DNA from: Bryobacterales bacterium
Lineage (GTDB): Bacteria > Acidobacteriota > Terriglobia > Bryobacterales > Bryobacteraceae
Length of the DNA stretch: 64,000 bases
Assembly: GCA_016713735.1 (NCBI GenBank)
Contig: JADJOP010000037.1
Coordinates: 376,473 to 440,472 of the forward strand
Direction: 5' to 3'
Shown in pieces: positions 45,007 through 54,478 of the stretch. How positions within the stretch are numbered: position 1 is the first letter of the stretch; each line of letters begins with the position of its first letter. The position numbers and the translations under genes were made by a program. Below the pieces are notes generated by a model. It was not told the origin of the DNA. It saw only the letters and a program-made list of their open reading frames with translations, and made no database searches.

Positions 45007-47067
45007 ATGAACAGAGTGGCTCATTGGATTCTGGTGGCGGCGTTTACAGCGCAGTTTGCGCATGGCGCGGCCCAACCGGCAACCGCGGGGAAAGAACTGG
45101 AAGCGGCGATGCACAAGGAGGTGGTACAGGGTGATCTGAAGGGCGCGGCCGAGCAGTATCGCCGTATCGCGACTCAATACGCCAAGCAACCCGGGATAGC
45201 CGCCCGCGCGCTCTACCAACTTGGCCAGTGCCAGGAAAAGCTCGGCCAGGCCGAGGCGCGCAAGTCCTATGAACGGGTCGTGAAAGAGTACGGCGCGTCT
45301 GGCCAGTACGCCTCGCGGCGCGGGCGCGGCTGGTGGCGCTGGCTGCCGGGACCACGCCGGCGGGAGGGATGAGCCTGCAGCGTGTGGATTCCGGCGAGCG
45401 GTTCCGCCTGGTGAAAGGCGTGTCGTCCGACGGACGCCTGATCGGCTTCTCCTACTCGGATTCGGGAGGCAGCCAGGGTCTGTACGACACAGTGACACGG
45501 GAGGAGAAGATTCTCGTGAAACTGGACTGGAATGGCGACACCTATGGCGGCACCCCGCTTTTGTCGAGAGACGGCAAATGGCTGGCCTTCGCAACATACA
45601 AGAACCGAGCCCAGGACGCTGAACTCCGAGTGGTTCGCGCGGATGGCTCCGGGATGCGGACGCTGTTCAAGCTGACCGGGAACAGCTGGGTGATTCCGAA
45701 GGATTGGACCCCGGATCAGCGGCATGTGTTGGCGCAGGTCTCCAGCCAAGGAACGACCCATCTGTGTCTGGTCAACATTGCCGATGGGGAGGTGAGGCGT
45801 CTGAAGCAGGTGTCCAGCAGCGATCATCATGCCTTTGTCTCCCCCAACGGCGCACATGTCGTGTACGTGGCGGGTGCCGCGGTGCGCTCGGACCGCCGGC
45901 GCCCGAAGAAGTCGACCCGACTTGCTGGGAACCCATGTCCGCATCATGGCGATGGACGGCTCCTCTGACCAGGAGCTTCTGCCGGGTGGGCCGTGGCGCG
46001 CCCGATGGGTTGGGCGCCGGACGGCAGCGGCGTGCTGCTTTGGAGCAGGAAGGGTGGCGACCCTGGTCTATGGTTCGTCCCCGTGGCAAACGGAAAGGCC
46101 TCTGGAGAGCCGAAATTGCTCCGCGCTGGGATGCCGGCGCACACCTGGCCGGCGGGCCTGACGTCCAGCGGCAAGTTCTATTTCGTAGAGGAAGCCCGGA
46201 AGCTTGACAGCTACCTGGTTCGGCTGGATGCCGGCTCGGGCGAACCCGAAAAGGCGGAGAGAGGGACGGCGCGGTTTGAGGGCGGCAACGGGTACGCCAC
46301 GTGGTCACCCGATGGCAAGAAACTGGCCTGGTTTGGATTCACTTATAGCGGCACGCTGGTGCATCCGCGATCTCGCAACCGGTCGTGAAAAGACGCTTTC
46401 CTTTCCCGTGGCGCCCGGTCCCTACTCGCCGCAGTGGATGTCGGACAACCGCACCCTTCTTTACAGAAGTGGCTCAACGACGGGTGAACAGGAGCTTCAG
46501 AGCCTCCGTGGATTCGATACCGAAACCGGCGAGAGCCGTCTGGTGGCGGAGGGCGTGAACGGCTTCCCGGCTGTGGCAACCGACGCGAGCGTCATCTACA
46601 TGACCGAAGGCGGCTCAGATTTTCGCACGATCACAGCGTTCGACACGCGAACCAAGACAAAGCGTCTACTCGCCACCTTGGACGGGCCCACTTTTCATCT
46701 GGCGGTATCGCCGGATGGCAAGAGCCTGGCATGCGTGGTCATAGGGAAGTGGACGTCGCGGCGGCTGCTCTTCATCGACACGCAAACGGGACACGTGCGC
46801 GAGTGGGGCGAAACGCAGGCGCGCGGCATCCCTTTCAATCGCCGCTCGATCAGTTGGACCCCGGACGGCGCAAACGTAGTGATCAGAACCGACAACGGCG
46901 TTTGGGCCTATCCCGTAGGGGGCGGTGAACGCAGGTTGCTCCTCAGGACCGATGGCCCCACGGCGGATGTGGCGCTGAGCCCAGACGGCAAGACGATGTC
47001 CTACACACGGACCGGCGCGCAGTACGACTTGTGGGTGCTGGAGAACTTCCTGCCTTCAAGAGAATAA
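45007..47067 (+). pseudogene. Cassette 5 exported TPR + PD40 propeller gene, about four frameshifts
   Basis: A signal peptide (MNRVAHWILVAAFTAQFAHG) and TPR-like module (LYQLGQCQEKLGQAEARKSY) are followed by PD40 blades spread over changing frames. Breaks lie near 45311-45320 (before ARARLVALAAG), 45890-45935, 45985-45993 (WRA/ARPMGWAPDG) and 46355-46365 (GTLV/IRDLATGREK). The last segment ends LWVLENFLPSRE like its paralogs. Indels of both signs occur and the domain sequence between them is well conserved. This is the most broken of the five propeller genes and lies where frame breaks begin to accumulate. Confidence 0.75.
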
Positions 47068-47599
47068 GACGACCGACGATGAGCGACTCCCTGCGACAGC
47101 CGGGAACCAAGACGGCGACGTGAGATTGAGCCGGCGAACACCCCGCGAGGAGCGTGTGAGCCGGCTCGACTATTCTGAGTAGCGCACGAGAAGGCTGCCA
47201 AGACGACCGCCTCCGGGCCACTGGCGGCGACCTATAGTGTGGCCAAAACTTGTGTGGCGGGACATGTGTGATCAACAAGCCAGACCAAAGTTACACGTCT
47301 AAGTACAGTATGTAATACGGCACGACACCCATCGAACATCAGGCTGATGGCTATTTTCTCCCCAGAGGGAACATGCCGCAAGGTGCGAGTTCATCCGCAG
47401 CTGAACATCAGCAATAGAACATCTGGCACGAGGTTCAAAATAATAGCCCTCCGTGGCGAGGATTGGTACTTCTGGGCTACTTGTTGAATGAGCAATGTAG
47501 TATACATTGAAACACAGACACAACTTATTTCGATCGCGAGTGTTGGCACTCTTTGTAACAAAAGGTTGCGGGTCATGATACTTGACGGGGGTACAAACA
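47068..47599. other. Intergenic region, AT-richer than its surroundings
   Basis: About 530 bp between the last cassette and the DUF1800 gene. Roughly 47280-47600 is visibly richer in A/T than the flanking genes. A minus-strand open frame (47299-47985) covers part of it but overlaps the DUF1800 gene and has no recognisable product. The half-sites of the five cassettes are not seen here. Confidence 0.5.
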
Positions 47600-49399
47600 A
47601 TGAAAGCGTGCCTATACATAATCGTACTTATTGGCGGACTGCAACTAAATAGTACGGTTCTTGCCGCTTGGCGGCCTGATGTAGATTCGGTGCGGCGGAG
47701 CGAGATAACTCCGGACGGTCTGGTGATCACGCTTGCTGGCCAGGACTGGAATCCGGGCGTGCAGGTGCGCGTGGGCGGCTTGCCCGCAGTGGTGGAGAGG
47801 GCCACGGGGACCGAAATCCAAGTTCGCGTGCCGGTCGAGGCGGCACCGGGTGGCATCGCGGTTGTGAGAGTGGAGGATGGAACGCCGGGAGAGCAGGCTC
47901 TGGTTCTTCGCGTGGAGCCGGCCAACGCGTTGGTCAGTGCGAAGGCGGCCGGGCGGTTCCTCGAGCAGGCTACGTGGGGACCCACGCCTCAGAGCATCGC
48001 GGAGGTCCGGCGGATCGGCTTCGAGCGCTATATCGAGCAGCAGTTCACTGAACCGCTCTCGGACTATCCGGAGCCTCCCGCGGCCAACGATCAGCAGTCG
48101 CTCACACCCGCTCAACGGCGCCTTTTCACCATCGCCGTCAACGGCAGTGACCAACTCCGCCAAAGGGTGGCTTTCGCGCTTCACCAGATCCTTGTCGTTT
48201 CCGCGGTGAAGATGAACCAGGCCCGCATGATGGTGCCCTATCTTCGGCTGCTGCATGCCAACGCGTTTGGCAACTATGCCACGATTCTCCGCGAGATCAC
48301 GTTGAACCCGGCGATGGGCCGCTATCTGGATATGGTGAACAATGACAAGCCGAATCCGGCGAGCGGCATCCGGGCCAACGAGAACTACGCCCGCGAGGTG
48401 ATGCAGTTGTTCACGATCGGCACCGTGAAGCTCAACCAGGACGGGACAATGATGCTCGACCAGGAGGGCAAGCCCGTACCTGCCTACGACCAGTCCGTCA
48501 TTGAGGGCCTGGCGTTGGCCCTGACGGGCTGGACCTACGCACCCCTGCCTGGAGAACCCGCACGTTCGCACAACCCCGTTAACTACACCGGCCGCATGGT
48601 GGCCTGGGAGGCAAACCACGACACGTCGGCCAAGCGCCTTACGGACGGTTTCCAACTGCCGGCCGGCCAAACGGCGCAACAAGATCTCGATGCCGCATTG
48701 CGGCACCTGTTTGAACATCCCAACGTCGCGCCGTTTGTCGCCCGGAGGCTGATCGGCAGCCTGGTAACCAGCAATCCCTCCCCTGAATATGTGGCTCGCG
48801 TGGCAGCGGTCTTTCAGGCAAGCCCGTCCGGCGAGCGGGGCGACATGAAAGCAGTGATTCGCGCGATCTTGCTCGATCCGGAAGCGCGCGAAGGCGACAC
48901 CTCCGCGATTCCAGCCCACTTCGGCCATTTGCGTGAACCGGTGTTGTATATCACCGCGATGCTGCGGAGCTTCGGCGCAAGGATTGCCGACCCGCATTCC
49001 CTGGCGTCCCGGGCGAGCCAGATGGGCCAGAACGTATTCTATCCGCCGACCGTATTCAACTACTTCCCCTGCTGTATAAAGTCCCGAACACCGTACTGGT
49101 GGGCCCCGAGTTTGAAATCCTCCCCTTCCACCACCCTGGCGCGTCAACTTCGCCGATCCGGTCGCGTTCGGTCGGCTTGGGCAGACGGTGACGATCGATC
49201 TGACCCCCACATCGACATGGCCACCGACACCTCCACGCTGCTGGAGGCGCTCAACAACACCCTCATGCAGGGGGCGATGTCGGCCGACATGCGCGATGCG
49301 ATCGGCAGGGCTTTGGAGGCGACCACCGATCCACTGCTCCGCGCGCAAACGGCGGTTTATCTTGTGGCCGCTTCTCCCCGGTACCAGACGCAGCGATAG
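47600..49399 (+). pseudogene. DUF1800-family protein, locally frame-broken near its end
   Basis: Start taken at 47600 (MKACLYIIVLIGGLQLNSTV), a clear signal peptide. An Ig/TIG-like N-terminal segment (LAGQDWNPGVQVRVGGLP) is followed by the DUF1800 body (FLEQATWGPTPQSIAEVRRI, LRQRVAFALHQILVVSAVK, ANENYAREVMQLFTIGTVKL). Between 49070 and 49215 the phase shifts about three times: expected LYKVPNTVLVGPEFEIL and NFADPVAFGRLGQTVTIDLT appear in other frames, after which the original frame returns for the last ~60 residues. DUF1800 genes are usually paired with DUF1501 genes, as here. The biochemical role of the family is unsettled. Confidence 0.8.
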
Positions 49400-49412
49400 T
49401 CAGGAGATCACC

Positions 49413-50732
49413 ATGCTGACACGACGAAGCCTTCTTCATTCCCTCGCCGCCGCCGGCGCGCTGGGTCGACTGCGGCAAACCGCCAGCGCGGCCGGCACAG
49501 AGTACAAGTCGCTGGTGTGCGTGTTTCTTTTCGGGGGCAACGACTGCAACAACATGATTGTCCCGCTGGGGGCCGAACAGTATCGCGACTATTCCAGGGC
49601 CCGCGGGGGGCTCGCCCTTCCCCAGACATCCCTGTTGCCGGTCACAACTCCGGGCGGCGTGGCTTACGGACTGCACCCCCGTCTTGCTGACCTACAACAG
49701 CTATTCACCCGCAAGAAACTCGCCATCGTGGCCAACGTAGGGATGTTGACGCGTCCGACGACGCGGGATCAATACCGCCAGCGTACCGCGCCCCTACCGT
49801 CGAATCTGTTCTCCCACTCTGACCAGCAGACACAGTGGCAAAGCTCGTACCCGGACACCAGTTCCCGGACCGGGTGGGGCGGCCGAGCAGCCGATTTCAC
49901 CCAACAGCTCAATACGAACCGGGGATTAACGCCGAGCTCGCTCTCCGGAAACACCATGCTTCTGGCGGGCAAGGAAGCCCGTCCCGCCTTGGTTACCGTT
50001 GGCGGCGTAACGGGCTTGTCCGGTTTCAATGACACGCCGCCATCACAGGCTCGCCTGCGCGGGTTTTTGGATCTACTTAATATCAATGAAGGATCGGCGC
50101 TGGTGCAGATCCTGAATGACACGGCGCTGGAGGGGCTTCGCATCTCGCAAGTGTTGAGTGCGGCTACCGGTGGAGCTTTGGGGCTGGCCACGCGGTTCCC
50201 GGCGACAACGCTGGGCAGGCAGTTGGAGTCCGTTGCCCGCATCATTCGAATGCGGGGAGATTTGGGGGTGAACCGCCAGGTCTTCTTCTGTTCGCTGGGT
50301 GGGTTCGACACCCACATCAACCAGTTGGCCACGCACGATTCCCTACTGAGCCAACTCGGTCCCGCGCTTGCGGCGTTTCACGCCGCCACGCTGGAACTGG
50401 GTGTCGAGAACCAGGTGACGGCGTTCACTGAGTCGGAGTTCGGCAGAACGCTCCAGCCGAGCTCAGGCGCCGGGTCCGATCACGGTTGGGGCTCGCACCA
50501 CATGATCGTCGGAGGGGCCGTGAAGGGTGGGAACGTGTACGGTCAGTTCCCCGTTGTTGCCATGGGCGGACCCGACGATGCCACGGGTCGCGGGGTCTGG
50601 GTGCCCACCACATCTGTTGACCAATATGCGGCTTCGCTCGCCACCTGGTTCGGCATGGACGAGGGTGCACTGGCCGAGTTGTTGCCGAACCTCGCCAATT
50701 TTGCACAGCGGAACCTTGGGATCCTCGGCTGA
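49413..50732 (+). CDS. DUF1501-family exported protein
   Basis: 439 residues from the ATG at 49413, preceded by AGGAG 13 bp after the DUF1800 stop. The N-terminus (MLTRRSLLHSLAAAGALG) is a twin-arginine-type signal. The DUF1501 body has VCVFLFGGNDCNNMIVPL, VFFCSLGGFDTHINQL, TESEFGRTLQPSSGAGSDHG and WGSHHMIVGG. The family belongs to the alkaline phosphatase/sulfatase-like fold group, with His/Asp residues of FDTH and DHGWGSHH as probable metal ligands. It forms a two-gene operon with DUF1800, a pairing common in Acidobacteria and Planctomycetes. Confidence 0.9.
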   Translation: MLTRRSLLHSLAAAGALGRLRQTASAAGTEYKSLVCVFLFGGNDCNNMIVPLGAEQYRDYSRARGGLALPQTSLLPVTTPGGVAYGLHPRLADLQQLFTRKKLAIVANVGMLTRPTTRDQYRQRTAPLPSNLFSHSDQQTQWQSSYPDTSSRTGWGGRAADFTQQLNTNRGLTPSSLSGNTMLLAGKEARPALVTVGGVTGLSGFNDTPPSQARLRGFLDLLNINEGSALVQILNDTALEGLRISQVLSAATGGALGLATRFPATTLGRQLESVARIIRMRGDLGVNRQVFFCSLGGFDTHINQLATHDSLLSQLGPALAAFHAATLELGVENQVTAFTESEFGRTLQPSSGAGSDHGWGSHHMIVGGAVKGGNVYGQFPVVAMGGPDDATGRGVWVPTTSVDQYAASLATWFGMDEGALAELLPNLANFAQRNLGILG

Positions 50733-50956
50733 TCTCTGGCAGCCCACGCCGCGCCGGAGCGCCGCGCATTACCAGTTCCCTGGACGCGGTTCCGGCACGC
50801 GGCGGGGCAAAGTCTGGAACCGTTGGGACCACCAGGCCGATACCGGCTATCACTCGATGTCCACTGCAAGGGGTCCTGCGCGATCCCCGCCCGTGCCCGC
50901 ACCGGCGGCGTGTCCCGGTTGACGCGCCTGGGCGCTCGTTCGTTCGGGGACAGAGC

Positions 50957-52096
50957 CTAGCGGCCCTTCACCACTTCCGCTCGACGTGGGCTGAATGCAC
51001 TTGCGTCCATTTCGCCAGCGGCCGCACCGTCTATAAGCGCGGCTGCAAGATCGCCCGCGGCAAGGCTGGTCGTAATTCCGTAGCCTCCCAGCCCCGAGAC
51101 ATGGAACAGTCCGGGGATATCCGCATCCCAGCCAATTGTTGGCAGCCGGTCGGGAGCAAAGGTCCGCAGGCAGGCCCACGAGCGATGCAAGACGACGTCG
51201 CCCAGCCCAGGCGAGTAATTCAAAATCTTGTCGGCGAGAAGTTCGGCGGCCGCTGGATCGGGAGCCGGGACACCAGGTGGGTGTTCGGCCTCATCGCAGG
51301 GGCACATGAGCAATCCGCCGCTCTCAGGCCTTACGTAGTAGCCGGCGTCCAAGTCCCAAACAAACGGAGCGCCACGAGGCATCGGTCCGGACGATCCGCC
51401 GGGCTCGCCGACGAACAGGTGCCGCCGCAATGGTTGGAGCGGGAGAGGGGACGCTTCGCGTCCCAAGCGTCCAGCCCACGCGCCGGAGGCGTCCACCACG
51501 AGTTGTGTCCTCACCTCGCCACGCGCCGTCCGCACGCCGGCAACGCGACTGCCTTCCAGCAAGAGGGAACCCACCGTGCACTCGGTGATCACCTCAAAGC
51601 CGCCCTGTCTCGCCTCAGCGAGCAGACCGATCAGCAGCGCGTGGATGTCCACAATGCCATCGGTGGGGCAGAAGATTGCGTACCGAAAGGCGAACCCCTG
51701 AAGGAACGGGAAGCGTCTCCAGGCCTCGAGCGGAAGAAGAATCTCCGCCGGCACGCCATGAGCATGCAGTCCCGCCACCAGTTCGGAGGCGCTGGCGGTG
51801 TCGCCCTGACCAAGATATACACCACCAGTCCGGTGCAATACCGGTCGCCCCTCGAAGCACGTGCCCGCCAGCCTTCGCACACCTGCCACTGTTAGCCGCA
51901 GAAGTGCGGGATGCCGCTCTAATTGGCGGGCAATGGCCGCGTTGCGGCCGGAAGCATGCGTGCCGGGCAGCGGTTCCCGCTCCAGCACCAAGCCGCAATG
52001 GAGACCGGCCCGCGTGAGCGCGGCGGCAACGGACGCCCCCGCGATGCCCGCACCGATCACAACTGCGCCGGTTTGGGAGGGAAGGGCTGCACGCAC
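50957..52096 (-). CDS. FAD-dependent oxidoreductase (DAO/glycine oxidase-like)
   Basis: 379 residues from the GTG at 52096 (VRAALPSQTGAVVIGAGIAG). A longer frame to 52183 overlaps the tail of a neighbouring gene remnant and has no domain character. The FAD-binding motif is VVIGAGIAGASVAAALTRAG followed by an acidic LVLERE. The DAO-family layout is complete, with LVVDASGAWAGRLG in the middle and GLFHVSGLGGYGITTSLAAG near the end. Such enzymes oxidise amino or hydroxy acids using FAD; the substrate cannot be read from the sequence. No signal peptide, so cytoplasmic. It stands alone on the minus strand. Confidence 0.85.
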   Translation of the reverse strand: MRAALPSQTGAVVIGAGIAGASVAAALTRAGLHCGLVLEREPLPGTHASGRNAAIARQLERHPALLRLTVAGVRRLAGTCFEGRPVLHRTGGVYLGQGDTASASELVAGLHAHGVPAEILLPLEAWRRFPFLQGFAFRYAIFCPTDGIVDIHALLIGLLAEARQGGFEVITECTVGSLLLEGSRVAGVRTARGEVRTQLVVDASGAWAGRLGREASPLPLQPLRRHLFVGEPGGSSGPMPRGAPFVWDLDAGYYVRPESGGLLMCPCDEAEHPPGVPAPDPAAAELLADKILNYSPGLGDVVLHRSWACLRTFAPDRLPTIGWDADIPGLFHVSGLGGYGITTSLAAGDLAAALIDGAAAGEMDASAFSPRRAEVVKGR

Positions 52097-52166
52097 ATAT
52101 TCAGGGATACCACGCCGTCGATCGCCTGACCGCCGTTGCCTGCGGGCCGGGCGTGTATTTGCTCGC

Positions 52167-52616
52167 CTAACCCCACCCTGCACACAGCGTTGACGAGCCC
52201 ATCCAGTCGTTCGAGATGGCGAAGAGCAGGTCGCCGGCGCTGTCGTAGGCCAGGCCCGACAAGAACCCTCTTCCCAGCGCGCCGACCGTCGTCAACGCGC
52301 CTCCCCCAGCACGGGAGAAGGAGACCAGGCTCGAGTTGCCGAACGAGTCGTTGGCGATCCCTTAGAACAGACCGTTGCTGCCTCGATAGGCCACCCCGCC
52401 GTTCAACGCGAGAGACCCGTCGCCGAGGTCGAACAAGGGCGCCACTGTGCCCGTCTCAGTGATCGACGTGAAGCTGCGAGGCACGAACGACACGTCGGGT
52501 CCGATCGAAAAGAACTCCGCACGCAGCGAAGCGGCGGGGAGGAGACCTAAAACGAGTAAGCACGCGGCCCTCAGGCCACCCCAACTCTTGCCGCGAGAGA
52601 CTGCCGAACCGCCCAA
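52167..52616 (-). pseudogene. Exported repeat protein with an in-frame stop
   Basis: From the ATG at 52616, a signal peptide (LRAACLLVLGLLPAASLRAE) is followed by FDLGDGSLALNGGVAYRGSNGLF, then TAA at 52364-52362. The same frame continues without any indel as GIANDSFGNSSLVSFSRAGGG and FLSGLAYDSAGDLLFAISND to a second stop at 52167-52169. A single T-for-G change (TAC to TAA on the minus strand) would explain the break. The repeats resemble the propeller-like blades of PEP-CTERM-type secreted proteins; no sorting signal is present in what remains. The gene is truncated in function or carries a base error. Confidence 0.6.
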
Positions 52617-52953
52617 ACGCCTTCCTCCATGGCTGAGTTCCCACGTCCTGTCTGCCTCCTAAGGCCGCATCGAGCGAGTTCGCCCCGCTTCTTTCACCTC
52701 ACACTGACATGCGAACGAGCCGGGGGAACGGACACCCGGTTCGGTTCCAGTACGTAAGGCCTGAAGCGCACCGGCGCGCGTTCGCGCATCGCATTTCCGC
52801 TGGGTGCATGCCGGGTGGTGTCGAAAGGCAGGCACGACGCCCCCGTGCCGCTACCGCCGCGCATGGCGGCTCCGGTTGCGCCGTCGCACCAGACGTTTAG
52901 CACGCCGCGGGGCCTACTGCCCCCAGCTATTCAAAAGCTGGATTCGGCTGGAC
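52617..52953. other. Intergenic region with a dispersed repeat copy
   Basis: About 340 bp upstream of the minus-strand remnant and downstream of the PEP-CTERM gene. Apart from the repeat copy at 52704-52756 I see no gene or clear promoter. Confidence 0.45.
52704..52756 (+). repeat. Dispersed ~55-bp repeat, copy A
   Basis: Begins CTGACATGCGAACGAGCCG and continues with AACGGACACCCGGTTCGGTTCC. The same order of words occurs at 54052-54111 and 54204-54258, all on the plus strand, next to genes for exported proteins. Confidence 0.5.
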
Positions 52954-53995
52954 TCATTTTGTGGCCGCGCGTTGGCGCTGCCGGCGAGCGCCTGCTCTCC
53001 CGACCAGTCCCACGACGGCTAACCCAACGCCAAGAAGAAGCACGGTGGCGGGTTCAGGAACCGACGCGGGCGCTTCGGCGGAACGCCAATAATTGAAGCC
53101 GCTCTCCTGACCAATCAACGGAAGGTAGGCGTCTGGAGGCAACGGAAGCTCGTTCCCCTCGCTGTCGAACGCCTGGACGCCGGTAATCCCCAGCCATGTC
53201 AGTGTATGGCTGAAATCGGCGATACCAAGGAGCGTGACGTTGCTCCCGGGGTTATACGCCTTGCTGCCGCCGGAGTTGGCGGCCGCTGCCAGTTCCAGGT
53301 CAAAAGTCGGATCCTTGTGGACAGTGAAGGAGTTCTTGACCACACCGTTCCAGACGCCGCTTTGCGCGACTTGGCCAGCCGAGTGCTGGGACCAGTTTCC
53401 ACCGCCGCTGGAGTCGCCCAGGCGGTAGGCGTACGCCAAGCCTGCTGAACTCCCGGCGGAGCCAATACCACCAGCGGTCGTGTACAGGCCGCCAGTCACC
53501 CGGAACTCATACTCGAAGACGAACGACTCCCCGGGGGCAAGCCATAAGTGCCACGCCGGCGCCACGGACTCGACGATACTGCCCCTGGCGAGTGACGACA
53601 GAAAACCTGAAGACCAATCGGTCATTTGGTTCATGCCCACCGTGGTATTCAAGGACAGGTTCCCGCTGCTGGCCGTGGCGTTCGAGTACAGAAGGAGGTT
53701 TCCATCCACGTATTGCTGCGAAAACGACGCGCTTGTGGGGGCCTGAGGAGGAAACGCCCGCAGGGCCCTGTGGGCGGAGAGTTTGCTCCACGTACCCGCT
53801 TGCGGAAAAAGCGCCCGCGAGAACTGGAGCGGGACAACTCATTGTCGCGAGTATCAAGCCGAGAAACGGCACAACGGCGCGCGAGGCGACGCCGTTCCTC
53901 GCGGAGGGCTGTCCCTGGTTCTCTCGGTTCCGGCTTGGGAAGGCGGCCCGGTCGCTGACAACGGGCGCGGGCGACGACTTCTCTTGGCAGTTCAT
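52954..53995 (-). pseudogene. PEP-CTERM sorted exported protein, frame-broken
   Basis: The main frame (53709 down to 52954) gives a beta-rich protein ending in VPEPATVLLLGVGLAVVGLV followed by a basic tail. That is a PEP-CTERM signal: the VPEP motif, one membrane helix and a basic end, the target of exosortase/EpsH. The N-terminal signal peptide (AVVPFLGLILATMSCPAPVLAGAFS) is in a different frame, from a start at or after 53995, so at least one indel lies between ~53715 and 53790. No exosortase gene is in the window. Exosortase substrates are surface or matrix proteins; the specific role is unknown. Confidence 0.7.
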
Positions 53996-54051
53996 ACAAC
54001 ACCTCCTTGCGGCTTGAGGGGTCGAAAACATATGGATTCTTCGGCCTCATG

Positions 54052-54111
54052 CTGACGTGCGAGAACGCCGAGGGAAGCGGACACTCAATCCGGTTCTATA
54101 CCTTCCGTACC
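54052..54111 (+). repeat. Dispersed ~55-bp repeat, copy B
   Basis: Begins CTGACGTGCGAGAACGCCG and ends CGGTTCTATACCTTCCGTAC. Downstream, 54153-54185 resembles the start of the ECF sigma gene at 55643-55672 (CTCTGGACGCAAnGGAGACG), so this copy may be part of a longer duplicated 5' region. Confidence 0.5.
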
Positions 54112-54203
54112 AGGGTTCCACACTCTAGGGCCTTCAAATCGCCTGCGGCACACTCTGGACGCAACGGAGACGGCGCAGGACCCTCGCCTGGTAACCGCGC
54201 AGC

Positions 54204-54258
54204 CTGACGTGCGAACACGCCGTGAGAAACGGACACCCGCTTTGGTTCTATCCGTACC
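54204..54258 (+). repeat. Dispersed ~55-bp repeat, copy C
   Basis: Begins CTGACGTGCGAACACGCCG and ends GGTTCTATCCGTACC, 152 bp after copy B. It lies upstream of the collagen-like gene. A shorter related stretch (ACACGGTTCTATGCGTTCCG) occurs at 55590-55613 before the ECF sigma gene. Confidence 0.5.
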
Positions 54259-54478
54259 CCCTGAACATCGAGGACTCCCAGCACCTCGCCGAAACTCCGT
54301 CGCACGCAGGTCGCGGAGGTCTTTAGTACTCTGCCTTCTTACCCTGTGTGCCTGGCGTTCCCGGTGCCCGCTTTGCTGAGTTTCTTCGCACGTCAGTGTG
54401 AGGCCGGAGAAACGGCCGGACGAGGAAGCGCTTCTGAGCCGAACTGGTCCCAAGTCCGACAGTCAGAAAGGAATAGCC

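Noticed and set aside
47299..47985. 228-codon minus-strand open frame
   Set aside because: Overlaps the signal-peptide end of the DUF1800 gene, with no start site or recognisable product.
47645..49348. 567-codon minus-strand open frame
   Set aside because: Antisense to the DUF1800 gene over its whole length; no domain recognised.
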